A program made the translations under genes and the position numbers. A stretch of 64,000 nucleotides of DNA from positions 1,054,001-1,118,000 of the forward strand of contig NZ_CP120733.1 of assembly GCF_029542625.1 (NCBI RefSeq). Direction: 5' to 3'. Every line of letters starts with the position of its first letter. The stretch's first letter is position 1. The notes beneath the pieces were generated by a model. It did no database searches and was not told the DNA's origin. It saw nothing but the letters and a program-made list of their open reading frames with translations. Below are positions 34,415 through 43,779 of this stretch, piece by piece. Source of the stretch: Tepidibacter hydrothermalis. GTDB lineage: Bacteria > Bacillota > Clostridia > Peptostreptococcales > Peptostreptococcaceae.

Positions 34415-34651
34415 ATGAAATATCAAGAAAAATATGTTGGAAGTAAAGAAGATTTATACGTATTTTTAAAGAGTAATTATTCAAAATTAATGAAAGAAGT
34501 TCTTGAAATAGAAGGCGAAAGAGTAAAACTTCCTGATAATAAAGAATTAGTTTATAAGATAAAGTATGAAAATAATGAAGTAGATGGATCTTATGCTGTT
34601 AAAGTAAGTTGGGTAAACCAAGAAGAATTTGAAGAAGAAGAAGAATTTTAA
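34415..34651 (+). CDS. Small acidic hypothetical protein
   Basis: This 78-residue protein with no membrane segment ends in a run of glutamates (QEEFEEEEEF). GGGGG precedes ATG 34415, and a terminator follows directly. No family is recognised. It lies just upstream of the cotS genes but in its own unit. Confidence 0.75.
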   Translation: MKYQEKYVGSKEDLYVFLKSNYSKLMKEVLEIEGERVKLPDNKELVYKIKYENNEVDGSYAVKVSWVNQEEFEEEEEF

Positions 34652-34660
34652 TAAAGAAAT

Positions 34661-34682
34661 ATAGGGGGAGAAATCCCCCTAT
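34661..34682 (+). terminator. Terminator before the cotS operon
   Basis: ATAGGGGG and CCCCCTAT form the stem with a short loop. It is strong, though the T-run is interrupted. Confidence 0.7.
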
Positions 34683-34722
34683 TATTGTATATTAAGTTAA
34701 TTTTCTAATAGGAGGAAGTTAT

Positions 34723-35754
34723 ATGGTTAGTAAAGGTGAAGATATAACTGGTGTTTTAAAAGAATACGACATTGATGTTAAAGGCATCAAATTGGAGTCC
34801 TATAAAGGTAAAAAAGGTGTTTGGTGGATTAACACTGATAAGGGTTATAAGATACTTAAAAAGCAGTCTTTTTCATATAGAACACTAGATTTTATCATAG
34901 ATGCAGTTAATCATTTAAATAGTAATGGGGTTTATATACCTAAGATAATGAAGACTAGATCAGGAGATGATTATGTTATAAAGGATGATGTTTGCTTTGT
35001 ATTAAGTGAAGCAATTAATGGGTCTACTCTCAATTATTCAAGTGATGAAAACGTTAGAAGAATAATACATGAGCTTGCAAGATTTCATAAGGCGTCTAGA
35101 GGATTTAAGGCAACAGGAGATTATAAGGTTAGAACTCATCTTGGACTTTGGATAGAAAAATATGAAAAAGAGATGAACAAACTAGAGAAATATTATGACA
35201 TGGAGATTAATAAAGAGGAACATTCTGAATTCGGAAAAATTATACTTAAGGAATATCCTCATTTTTATAAGAGAATAAAAAGCTCTATAGAAGGATTTAA
35301 GGGTCAAAATTATATTGACTGGGTAAAGGATATTGAGGAAAGTGGAGGTCTTTGTCATCAAGATTTTACAGCAGGAAATTGTATATTAGAGGGCTCTGGT
35401 AGATTATATATACTAGATACTGATTCTTTGACTATTGATATACCTCTTAGAGATATTAGAAAGATACTAAATAAGATAATGAAGAGAAAAAATGATGGAT
35501 GGGAGTATGAACTCACAAAGAATATATTAAGATGGTACAATGAAGAAAATCCTTTGAAAGATTATCAATGGAATGTCTTAAAGCCTACATTGACATATCC
35601 TCATTTATTCGTAGGAATAATGAGTAAGTATTATGAGCGAAGAGAAAAGACTTGGACAGAGCAAAAATACGTGAAGAGATTAAAGGAAATGATATCTATT
35701 GAAAAGTCTGTAGAACCTATAATAAATAATTTTGAAGATATTATTCCAATGTAA
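34723..35754 (+). CDS. CotS-family spore coat kinase-like protein (first copy)
   Basis: This 343-residue protein belongs to the aminoglycoside-phosphotransferase/choline-kinase fold and matches the CotS group. Visible marks are a beta-rich N-lobe, LARFHKASRG, the kinase catalytic loop GLCHQDFTAGNCILE, the metal Asp in YILDTDSLTIDIPLRD, and the CotS-specific tail with YPHLF. AGGAGG precedes ATG 34723. It is followed at 15 bases by a paralogue and then a CotSA-type glycosyltransferase, as in B. subtilis cotSA-cotS. Its phosphorylation substrate is unknown. Confidence 0.9.
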   Translation: MVSKGEDITGVLKEYDIDVKGIKLESYKGKKGVWWINTDKGYKILKKQSFSYRTLDFIIDAVNHLNSNGVYIPKIMKTRSGDDYVIKDDVCFVLSEAINGSTLNYSSDENVRRIIHELARFHKASRGFKATGDYKVRTHLGLWIEKYEKEMNKLEKYYDMEINKEEHSEFGKIILKEYPHFYKRIKSSIEGFKGQNYIDWVKDIEESGGLCHQDFTAGNCILEGSGRLYILDTDSLTIDIPLRDIRKILNKIMKRKNDGWEYELTKNILRWYNEENPLKDYQWNVLKPTLTYPHLFVGIMSKYYERREKTWTEQKYVKRLKEMISIEKSVEPIINNFEDIIPM

Positions 35755-35768
35755 AGGGAGGAATATAA

Positions 35769-36761
35769 ATGTCAGCTTTAAATCAACTAGCTAAGGATGT
35801 TTTACTAAATTATGGGATGGAAGTAGATGAATTTAAAATAATTCAAAATAGTGGACTTAAAACTATTTGGAAGTTTGATTACAATGGAAAAACCGCATGC
35901 CTTAAAAGACTTAGACACAGCAAGGAGAGAGCTTTATTTTCGGTTAATGCACAAGTATATATCCAAAATAAAGGAGGACATGTTCCGAGTATATATTTAA
36001 ACAATGACCATGAGCCTTTGACAGAATATAATGAGCAGTTATTCGTAGTTTATGAATGGATAGAATCAAAGGATTTACATTTTGGAAAGGCGGAGGATTT
36101 TAAAATAGCAATGGAGGCTCTTGCTAGATTTCATACTGAATCTATAGGTTATATACCTCCTGAGGAAGCTAAAGTATCATCAAAGATAGGAAAATGGCAG
36201 AGTCAGTATGAATCTATGAAAAAGAGAATGTTAAAATGGAAGATTGAGGCATCTAATAATTTAAATAATAAATCCCATAAAGCATATTTTGATAATATAG
36301 ATTCTATAATAGAGCTTGCTGATATTAGTATAGGTATGCTTGAAAAATCATCTTATTTTGATATTTGTGATAATGAACTTCATAAATTTACTTTATGTCA
36401 TCAAGATTATGGTGTCGGAAATGTTATTTATGCAAATGATGGTCCATATGTTATAGACCTTGATGGTGTAACTTATGATTTGGTTATAAGAGATCTTAGA
36501 AAAATAATAGGTAAGAAAATGCAAAAGGGCGGAGTATGGAAAGAAAATATAATAAAAACTACTTTATCTTACTATGAAAAATATAGTAAACTATCTCCTG
36601 AAATGTTGGAACTATTAAAGATAGATTTATTATATCCTCATTGGTTTTTTGGAGATGTTAAGAACTTGTATAAGAAGAATAAGAGTGTTAGTGCCAATAA
36701 GATAGAGTCAATTACGAAATTAGAGCTTAGCAAGGTGAGTTTATTAAAAGATTTATTCTAG
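35769..36761 (+). CDS. CotS-family spore coat kinase-like protein (second copy)
   Basis: This 330-residue paralogue of the preceding gene shares LARFHTESIGY, the catalytic loop TLCHQDYGVGNVIY, YVIDLDGVTYDLVIRDLRK and the tail YPHWFFG. AGGGAGG precedes ATG 35769. The two copies are clearly diverged and so were probably duplicated long ago. They may act on different coat components. Part of the cotS-cotS-cotSA operon. Confidence 0.9.
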   Translation: MSALNQLAKDVLLNYGMEVDEFKIIQNSGLKTIWKFDYNGKTACLKRLRHSKERALFSVNAQVYIQNKGGHVPSIYLNNDHEPLTEYNEQLFVVYEWIESKDLHFGKAEDFKIAMEALARFHTESIGYIPPEEAKVSSKIGKWQSQYESMKKRMLKWKIEASNNLNNKSHKAYFDNIDSIIELADISIGMLEKSSYFDICDNELHKFTLCHQDYGVGNVIYANDGPYVIDLDGVTYDLVIRDLRKIIGKKMQKGGVWKENIIKTTLSYYEKYSKLSPEMLELLKIDLLYPHWFFGDVKNLYKKNKSVSANKIESITKLELSKVSLLKDLF

Positions 36762-36774
36762 GAAGGAGATATTT

Positions 36775-37932
36775 ATGAAAATTGCATTTATATGTACGGA
36801 AAAGCTACCAGTACCACCTATACTCAGTGGAGCTATTCAAATATATATAACTAATTTACTTCCTATTTTATCCAAGCATCATGATATAACTGTGTTTAGT
36901 GTGAGTAACAGCAAATTATTAGATAGAGAGGAAATTGGGAATATAACTCATATAAGGGTTTCGGGAAGAACAAAAGCAGAATATGTAAACAATATAAAAG
37001 ATAATCTTACAGATGAATTTGATCTTGTTCACGTGTTTAATAGACCTAAGTGGATTCGTCTACTTAGCAATGATTTACCTGATACACCTTTTAGCTTGAG
37101 TCTTCACAATGAGATGTTTTTACCTAAAAAGATAGATGCTAAAAGGGCTAAGGAGTGCATAGATAGAGTCGAGTTTATATGTACGGTAAGTGAATTTATA
37201 GCAGATGGAGTACAGACATTATATCCAAATGCTAAGGGAAAGATGAATGCAGTTTATTCTGCTGTTGACTTAGATCTTATAAAGCCATTTTGGAGCGAAG
37301 ATGTTTTAAAAGATAGAATTGATATGAGAAAAAGATATGGAGTAAAAGATGGTGCAAAGGTTATTATATATGTTGGAAGATTGTCTAAGAAAAAAGGTCC
37401 TGATGTTTTAATAAAGGCTATGAAGAGTGTGTTAGAGAAGTATCCAGATGCTAAACTTATATTTGTTGGAAGTAAATGGTACGGAAATAATGCTACTGAT
37501 GATTATGTGAAAAAACTTCAGATTGCTGCTCAAGAGCTTAATGATAATATAGATTTTACAGGTTTTTTAACTCCTGATGAAATACCTAAGTATTACAATA
37601 TGGGAGATTTATTCGTGTGTACATCTCAATGGCAAGAACCTCTTGCTAGAGTTCATTATGAAGCCATGGCAAGTGCCCTACCTATAATAACTACTAACAG
37701 AGGTGGAAATGCAGAAGTAATAGATCAAGGTGTAAATGGATTTGCAATTGACGATTATACAAACCCAGATGAGTTTAGTAAGTATATAAAATACTTGATA
37801 AAAAATGAAGAAAAGGCTATTGAGATGGGTAAGGCAGGAAGAGCGTTTGTTGAAGAGCATCATAATTGGAATGTGATTGCAAATAGGTTGTTGAAGCTAT
37901 TTGATGATGTTGCTAAGAAGTATAATAAATAA
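36775..37932 (+). CDS. CotSA-like glycosyltransferase, GT4 family
   Basis: This 385-residue GT-B fold protein has an N-terminal acceptor domain (IAFICTEKLPVPPILSGAIQ) and a C-terminal donor domain with YVGRLSKKKGPDVLIKAM. It also has the GT4 E-x7-E motif region EPLARVHYEAMASALPIITT. AGGAGG precedes ATG 36775. It follows two cotS genes, the same partnership as B. subtilis CotSA with CotS, so it probably glycosylates a spore-coat component. Its end runs into palindromic element 2, whose outer stem looks like the gene's terminator. Confidence 0.88.
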   Translation: MKIAFICTEKLPVPPILSGAIQIYITNLLPILSKHHDITVFSVSNSKLLDREEIGNITHIRVSGRTKAEYVNNIKDNLTDEFDLVHVFNRPKWIRLLSNDLPDTPFSLSLHNEMFLPKKIDAKRAKECIDRVEFICTVSEFIADGVQTLYPNAKGKMNAVYSAVDLDLIKPFWSEDVLKDRIDMRKRYGVKDGAKVIIYVGRLSKKKGPDVLIKAMKSVLEKYPDAKLIFVGSKWYGNNATDDYVKKLQIAAQELNDNIDFTGFLTPDEIPKYYNMGDLFVCTSQWQEPLARVHYEAMASALPIITTNRGGNAEVIDQGVNGFAIDDYTNPDEFSKYIKYLIKNEEKAIEMGKAGRAFVEEHHNWNVIANRLLKLFDDVAKKYNK

Positions 37933-37962
37933 GAGTTTTTATAAAAGTAAATGTATGTGCTT

Positions 37963-38161
37963 AAAATACAGGGTATCAAAATACCGCAAATAGGGTAAAT
38001 ATTTTAATAAAACTAAGTATTAAATCTTATTGAATATACTAAAAGTTCTAAACTCCCTTCGGTCAGACAACGAACTTTCTTAACGTATATTCAAACGATG
38101 AAATACAAGTTTTATAAAAAATATTTAAATTATTTGCTAACATTTAGATACCCTGTATTTT
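37963..38161. repeat. Palindromic element 2 (199 bp) inside a terminator-like stem
   Basis: The outer arms AAAATACAGGGTATC (37963-37977) and GATACCCTGTATTTT (38147-38161) are perfect 15-bp repeats. The interior is an imperfect palindrome whose core (38018-38097) is related to element 1 (17000-17203). Both end in GCTAACATTTA just before the right outer arm. The sequence from 38162 to the next gene at 38325 holds only promoter-like AT-rich DNA. No coding capacity is visible. Confidence 0.8.
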
Positions 38162-38324
38162 GTAGTGATACTAGTATAATATCATAGACACATTTAATGA
38201 AAATAATTTTCGACTATAAAAGTTTATTTCATCTGAAACCATAGATATATTAGATACTACGAGATATAAATATAGTATGCTATAATCAATATAGTAAAAA
38301 GCAAAATTTGTAAGGAGAACTAAT

Positions 38325-39683
38325 ATGAAAAAGAAAATTCTAGCAGTGCTATGTTTAATTAGTATAATAATATTAAGTGCATGTAACAAAAACAGTGATA
38401 TGATGAATAATACTAAAATTAACCAAGATAGTTCAATTTCATCACAAGCATCTAATGAGGCATTAAATAATACTTCTGATCAAAGTATACCTTCATATAA
38501 GGAAAATAATTCAGTTTCGCCTACTTCTGCAGCAGTAAATTCTGATATAAATGAATATGAAATAATACGGGAACAGTATAGTGAAGGAGAAGATATAGTA
38601 TTTAGTTATCCTCAGGTTAAAGGAATGAAGGATACAAATAGAGAGAAAATCATCAATCAGATACTAAAACAGGATGTTATGTCATATTTTAAGAATACTT
38701 CGTACCCAGAAGATCGTCCATACCTACAAACACTTAAAATTTCATACGAAATTAAATGGAAGGGAAATAACTTACTCAGCGTACAGTATTACGGATGGGA
38801 AGATTATTCTAATTCTCCACATCCCAATAATCTAGACTTCACCTCGAATATAAATATAAAAACAGGAGAAATAATTAATCTAAAGGATGTATTTTATATT
38901 GATGAGCTTATGATAGATAGTATTATAAGGAACAGTAGTTATGTAGCGCCACTAGATCCAGATGATGCCGATTTAATAGAAGAAGTACGAAATAATATGA
39001 TTAATTATTTGACAGAATATAGTATAACTAATAATAGATTTTATTTTACTAAGGATTCGTTTTGCGTTAGTATTGATGTGCATCATGGAATAGGGGATCA
39101 TGCTGATATGGCAACAAAATATACTGATCTTACAAAATCTATAAATACTGGAAATGAAATATGGAATGATTTTAAAGAAATTCGAGATAAGGCTATGGCA
39201 AATACAACTGAAAATAGACAAAGTCAATCATCAGATAAGGGAACTCTAAGTGAATTATACCAATTTACACAATTCGAGGATCAGAGTTTTAATGTGAGCT
39301 TAAAGAATTGGGGTTCTGTTAGATTTGTTTCTGGTTTGGATTTTGAAAAAAAATTAAAATTTTATCTAACGGATGATAAGGGGAATATCCTATATAGATT
39401 TCCTGAATATTATAATAACTACTCGAATAACCAGACTGTTTCAGCAGTTGCCTTTCGAGATATAAACAAAGACGGATTTAAGGATATCATTATAATATCA
39501 TCTATAGACACTAAATTAACCTCTTTTGATATTTACTTCCAAAAGGGTCAGAGATATGTACAAGTTCCAACTTTATATGATGATATTAATTCATCTAATG
39601 AGGAATATGATACAATTGATAAAATTATGGAGTATATGAGAACAAGGGGAAATGATATAGTGGCTCAAGCTTTAGATAATTAA
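38325..39683 (+). CDS. Lipoprotein with DUF4163/DUF3298 domains
   Basis: This 452-residue protein has a lipoprotein signal (LSAC, Cys20) followed by a Ser/Asn-rich linker (residues 21-75). Residues 80-290 match the paired DUF4163-DUF3298 pattern (SYPQVKGM, ISYEIKWKGNNLLSVQYYG, TGEIINLKDVFY, FSFCVSIDVHHGIGDHAD-like region). The C-terminal part has VAFRDINKDGFKDIIII, a calcium-binding-like repeat as in FG-GAP modules. AAGGAG precedes ATG 38325. It is anchored outside the membrane. Relatives include RsiV-type sensors and a PdaC domain, but no function can be fixed. Confidence 0.8.
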   Translation: MKKKILAVLCLISIIILSACNKNSDMMNNTKINQDSSISSQASNEALNNTSDQSIPSYKENNSVSPTSAAVNSDINEYEIIREQYSEGEDIVFSYPQVKGMKDTNREKIINQILKQDVMSYFKNTSYPEDRPYLQTLKISYEIKWKGNNLLSVQYYGWEDYSNSPHPNNLDFTSNINIKTGEIINLKDVFYIDELMIDSIIRNSSYVAPLDPDDADLIEEVRNNMINYLTEYSITNNRFYFTKDSFCVSIDVHHGIGDHADMATKYTDLTKSINTGNEIWNDFKEIRDKAMANTTENRQSQSSDKGTLSELYQFTQFEDQSFNVSLKNWGSVRFVSGLDFEKKLKFYLTDDKGNILYRFPEYYNNYSNNQTVSAVAFRDINKDGFKDIIIISSIDTKLTSFDIYFQKGQRYVQVPTLYDDINSSNEEYDTIDKIMEYMRTRGNDIVAQALDN

Positions 39684-39738
39684 AAAAATTTTGAGTTAAT
39701 TTTATGATTGGCTTTATGAATTAAAAGGAGATGTTATA

Positions 39739-40167
39739 ATGGGACAAGTACATTTTCATACAATTGGAGACGTTTGTGATTCAAAACTAGAATTTGGCGT
39801 AATTGTTGCTGAATTTAAGGATAAATGGATATTTGTAAGACACAGAGAAAGAGATACTTGGGAAATTCCTGGAGGACATAGAGAGAAAGATGAAAATATA
39901 GACCATACTGCGTCTAGAGAACTGTTTGAAGAGACAGGAGCAAAGAAATTTATAATTACGCCTATATGTGATTATTCTGTAACTATTAATAATAATACAA
40001 GGTTCGGAAGATTATTCTGTTCGGAAATTAAAGAATTAGGAGAGTTACCTAATTTAGAAATTGAAGAGATAAAGCTATTTAATGTTCTTCCTGAAAACTT
40101 AACGTATCCTAACATTCAGAAATATTTATACGAAAAAGTATTGTTATGGAAGAGACAATGTGAATAA
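39739..40167 (+). CDS. Nudix hydrolase
   Basis: This 142-residue protein has a complete Nudix box (GGHREKDENIDHTASRELFE, then ETGA), fitting G-x5-E-x7-R-E-U-x-E-E-x-G-U. It would hydrolyse a nucleoside diphosphate linked to another group, but the substrate is unknown. AAAGGAG precedes ATG 39739. Single gene, ended by a strong bidirectional terminator shared with the convergent UDP-glucose dehydrogenase gene. Confidence 0.92.
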   Translation: MGQVHFHTIGDVCDSKLEFGVIVAEFKDKWIFVRHRERDTWEIPGGHREKDENIDHTASRELFEETGAKKFIITPICDYSVTINNNTRFGRLFCSEIKELGELPNLEIEEIKLFNVLPENLTYPNIQKYLYEKVLLWKRQCE

Positions 40168-40186
40168 AAATCTAGAGATATTAATT

Positions 40187-40220
40187 AAAAATGGCGGGCA
40201 CTTAAATGCACGCCATTTTT
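40187..40220. terminator. Bidirectional terminator after the Nudix gene
   Basis: AAAAATGGCG and CGCCATTTTT form a perfect 10-bp stem. One mismatch and three more pairs follow, with a CTTAAA loop. Its plan (AAAAATG.CG ... TTAAA ... CG.CATTTTT) closely resembles the outer stem of palindromic element 1 with the insert absent. Confidence 0.9.
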
Positions 40221-40263
40221 GGATAAAGAACTAATATACAGATTAACCTATAACTCAAAAAAT

Positions 40264-41565
40264 TTAATTTGTATATCCTTTCCCTATTGAATAATACTTT
40301 ATATTTCTCTTCTTAGCTTCATCCAGACTCAACATATTTCTTCCATCTATTATAAATGCTTCCTTTGTATTATCCTTTACAAAATCTAAATCTAAACCTT
40401 TGAATTCTTCCCAGTCTGTACATATAATAATACATTCTGATCCTAATATAGATCCATTCATACTACCAAAATAGTTTATATTTGGGTATATTTCTTTTAT
40501 CTCATCTGATACCATAGGGTCGTATGCATTTATTTTTGCACCTCTTTTTAAGAGCTCTTCTATTATATATAAAGATGGAGATTCTCTTATATCATCTGTT
40601 CCACTTTTAAAAGTAAGGCCTAAAAGTGTTATTGTCTTGTCTTTTATATCATTATACTCATTTAGAAGTATATCAACAGGAATAACCCTTTGCTTGTTGT
40701 TTACACTCACGGCACTTTTTACTATTTCAAAAGGACAGTCATATTTTTTACCTATTGAAATAAGTCCTAAAGTATCCTTTGGAAAACATGATCCACCATA
40801 CCCTATTCCTGGCTTTAAGAATTCAGGGGATATTCTTTTGTCAAGACCTAGTGCTAGAGCTACTGTATCTACGTCAGCGCCTACCTTATTACACAAATTA
40901 GCAACTTCATTTATAAATGATATTTTAGTAGATAAAAAGGCATTTGAGGTATATTTTATTATCTCTGCAGTTTCTGGATTTGTAAATATAATTGGAATAT
41001 TAAATGGTTTATATAATAAATTCATTATATTTCTAGACTTTTGAGATTCACATCCTATTACTATTTTATCACCATAAAAAACATCATATAAAGCTTTTCC
41101 TTCTCTTAAAAACTCGGGATTAGATACTACATCAAACTTGTCACAAGGTACACCATTTTTAATTAATATATCTTTTACATACTTCTGACTACCAACAGGA
41201 ACTGTACTTTTGTTTACTATTATTGTATATCTATTTATAGACTTAGATATTTCATTTATACATTTATGAACTTGACTCATATCCACTTCGCCATTATCAA
41301 GAGATGGAGTTCCAACCGCTATGAATACAATGTCAGATTTTTTAACACTATCTTCTAATTTATTTGTAAAACTTATACTTTCTTTTTCTATACACTCAAT
41401 TAATAAATCGTTTAGACCTTCCTCGTATATCGTTGGAACTGAATTATTTAGACTATCAACTTTGTTTATGTCTTTTTCAACACAGATTACGTCGTTTCCC
41501 ATTTTAGCAAAGGCTACAGATGTTATAAGCCCTACGTAACCAGCACCTATTACACAAATGTTCAT
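40264..41565 (-). CDS. UDP-glucose 6-dehydrogenase
   Basis: This 433-residue enzyme oxidises UDP-glucose to UDP-glucuronate with two NAD. The N-terminal loop CVIGAGYVGL, the catalytic Cys260 in GYGGSCFPKD, VGTPS and NPEFLREG are all present, as is the C-terminal TFKSGTDDIRESPS. The site before ATG 41565 is a weak AAGGTG. It probably supplies UDP-glucuronate for surface glycan, possibly through the epimerase at 33265. Confidence 0.95.
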   Translation of the reverse strand: MNICVIGAGYVGLITSVAFAKMGNDVICVEKDINKVDSLNNSVPTIYEEGLNDLLIECIEKESISFTNKLEDSVKKSDIVFIAVGTPSLDNGEVDMSQVHKCINEISKSINRYTIIVNKSTVPVGSQKYVKDILIKNGVPCDKFDVVSNPEFLREGKALYDVFYGDKIVIGCESQKSRNIMNLLYKPFNIPIIFTNPETAEIIKYTSNAFLSTKISFINEVANLCNKVGADVDTVALALGLDKRISPEFLKPGIGYGGSCFPKDTLGLISIGKKYDCPFEIVKSAVSVNNKQRVIPVDILLNEYNDIKDKTITLLGLTFKSGTDDIRESPSLYIIEELLKRGAKINAYDPMVSDEIKEIYPNINYFGSMNGSILGSECIIICTDWEEFKGLDLDFVKDNTKEAFIIDGRNMLSLDEAKKRNIKYYSIGKGYTN

Positions 41566-41732
41566 TTAGATCACCTTCTTGGTCAGAATTTAGTTTTTGA
41601 CTATTACAATAATATTATATGGAAAATTGGGGCTGATGTGCTAAATTAGACGTTTTATAGACGATAAATAAATATAATTTAACTTGAAGATATATAGATT
41701 AAAGTATAAAAAATGATAAGGGGGAGTTTTTT

Positions 41733-43757
41733 ATGATATCTAATATTGATATTTCTAATGGGATGATGATAAAACTTGATGATGTGCTTTATGAAATGCC
41801 TGAATTTGAGCCTAATATAAGAAGGGCACCAAAGAGAGAATTTACTTTAAATAAAGCAGAAACTAAGCTTGCTCTAAAAAATGCTCTTCGTTATATACCA
41901 GAAAATTTACATGAAAAATTAGCTCCTGAATTTTTAGACGAGCTTTTGACTAGGGGAAGAATATATGGATACAGATTTAGACCTAGCGGAAATATAAAGG
42001 CTAAATCAATAGAAGAATATAAAGGAAAGTGTATTGAAGGTAAAGCTTTTCAGGTAATGATAGATAATAATTTAGATTTTGACATAGCTTTATATCCTTA
42101 TGAACTTGTTACTTATGGAGAAACAGGACAGGTTTGTCAAAACTGGATGCAATATAGACTTATAATGAAGTATCTTGAAGAACTTACGGTTGATCAAACT
42201 CTTGTTATTCAATCTGGACATCCAGTAGGTCTTTTTAGATCAAATCCTAAAGCACCAAGGGTTATAATTACTAATGCTCTTATGATTGGCATGTTTGATG
42301 ATCAGCAAAACTGGCACAGAGCTATGGCGCTTGGTATTGCCAATTATGGACAAATGACAGCAGGAGGATGGATGTACATTGGACCTCAAGGTATAGTTCA
42401 TGGAACTTACTCTACTTTATTAAATGCTGGAAGATTAATATTAGGACTTGATGAAAAAAGTGATTTAAGGGGAAAATTATTTGTAACATCAGGTCTTGGT
42501 GGAATGAGTGGAGCTCAAGGTAAGGCTGTTGAAATTGCAAATGGAGTAGGTATTATAGCTGAGGTTGATTATTCAAGAATCCAAACTAGACATGAACAAG
42601 GTTGGGTAAGTAAGGTTACAAATACAGCTAAAGAAGCTTTTGATGTAGCTAAGGAATATATGAATAAAAATGAAAAATGTGCAATTGCTTATCATGGAAA
42701 TATAGTAGATCTTTTAGAGTATGCAGTTGATAATAATGTAAAAATAGATTTACTTTCTGACCAAACATCATGCCATGCAGTATACGATGGTGGATATTGT
42801 CCTCAAGGTCTTACATTTGAAGAGAGAACTGAGCTTTTAGCTAAGGATAAAGCTAAATTTATAGATCTTGTAGATAATACTTTAAAGCATCATTTTGAAC
42901 TTATAAAAAAACTACACGAAAATGGAACATACTTCTTCGATTATGGAAATAGCTTTATGAAGGCAATATATGATGCAGGAGCTGTCAGTATATCTAAGAA
43001 TGGAGTAGATGAAAAAGATGGATTTATATTCCCTTCATATGTAGAAGATATATTAGGACCTCAATTGTTCGACTTTGGATATGGACCATTTAGATGGGTA
43101 TGCTTAAGTGGTAAAGAAGAAGATTTATTAAAGACTGATAAGGCTGCTATGGATTGCATAGATCCAGATAGAAGATATCAAGATAGAGACAACTATATAT
43201 GGATTAAAGATGCACATAAGAACAAACTTGTAGTTGGAACACAGGCAAGAATTTTATATCAAGATGCTATGGGAAGAACTAGAATAGCTCTTAAATTCAA
43301 CGAAATGGTTAGAAATGGAGAGATAGGACCTGTAATGCTAGGTAGAGATCATCACGATGTATCTGGAACAGATTCTCCATTTAGAGAGACATCTAATATA
43401 AAAGATGGAAGTAATATAATGGCTGATATGGCGACTCATTGCTTTGCAGGAAATGCTGCAAGAGGTATGAGTCTTATAGCACTACACAATGGTGGAGGAG
43501 TAGGTATTGGTAAATCTATAAATGGTGGATTTGGAATGGTACTTGATGGAAGTAAGAGAGTAGATGATATATTAAATGCTGCTATGCCTTGGGATGTTAT
43601 GGGTGGAGTAGCAAGAAGATCATGGGCAAGAAACCCAAATTCTATAACTACAAGTATTGAATACAATCAAAATAATAAGGGTACAGATCATATAACGCTT
43701 CCATATATAGCTAGCGATGAACTTGTAAGAAGTTTAGTTGATAATGAGTTTAAATAA
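41733..43757 (+). CDS. hutU: Urocanate hydratase
   Basis: This 674-residue enzyme hydrates urocanate to imidazolonepropionate using bound NAD. Family marks are the QSGHPVGLFRS segment, GGWMYIGPQGIVHGTY, the NAD-loop GLGGMSGAQGKAV, the catalytic-Cys-containing SDQTSCHA, and HNGGGVGIGKSINGG. It is longer than the 550-residue Bacillus type, as expected for the long clostridial form. GGGGGAG precedes ATG 41733. First gene of a four-gene operon. Confidence 0.97.
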   Translation: MISNIDISNGMMIKLDDVLYEMPEFEPNIRRAPKREFTLNKAETKLALKNALRYIPENLHEKLAPEFLDELLTRGRIYGYRFRPSGNIKAKSIEEYKGKCIEGKAFQVMIDNNLDFDIALYPYELVTYGETGQVCQNWMQYRLIMKYLEELTVDQTLVIQSGHPVGLFRSNPKAPRVIITNALMIGMFDDQQNWHRAMALGIANYGQMTAGGWMYIGPQGIVHGTYSTLLNAGRLILGLDEKSDLRGKLFVTSGLGGMSGAQGKAVEIANGVGIIAEVDYSRIQTRHEQGWVSKVTNTAKEAFDVAKEYMNKNEKCAIAYHGNIVDLLEYAVDNNVKIDLLSDQTSCHAVYDGGYCPQGLTFEERTELLAKDKAKFIDLVDNTLKHHFELIKKLHENGTYFFDYGNSFMKAIYDAGAVSISKNGVDEKDGFIFPSYVEDILGPQLFDFGYGPFRWVCLSGKEEDLLKTDKAAMDCIDPDRRYQDRDNYIWIKDAHKNKLVVGTQARILYQDAMGRTRIALKFNEMVRNGEIGPVMLGRDHHDVSGTDSPFRETSNIKDGSNIMADMATHCFAGNAARGMSLIALHNGGGVGIGKSINGGFGMVLDGSKRVDDILNAAMPWDVMGGVARRSWARNPNSITTSIEYNQNNKGTDHITLPYIASDELVRSLVDNEFK

Positions 43758-43779
43758 TTAAAAATAGGAGGAAAAAAAT

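Noticed and set aside
40637-41044. 135-codon plus-strand frame inside the UDP-glucose dehydrogenase gene
   Set aside because: It is antisense to conserved catalytic sequence with no start signal.
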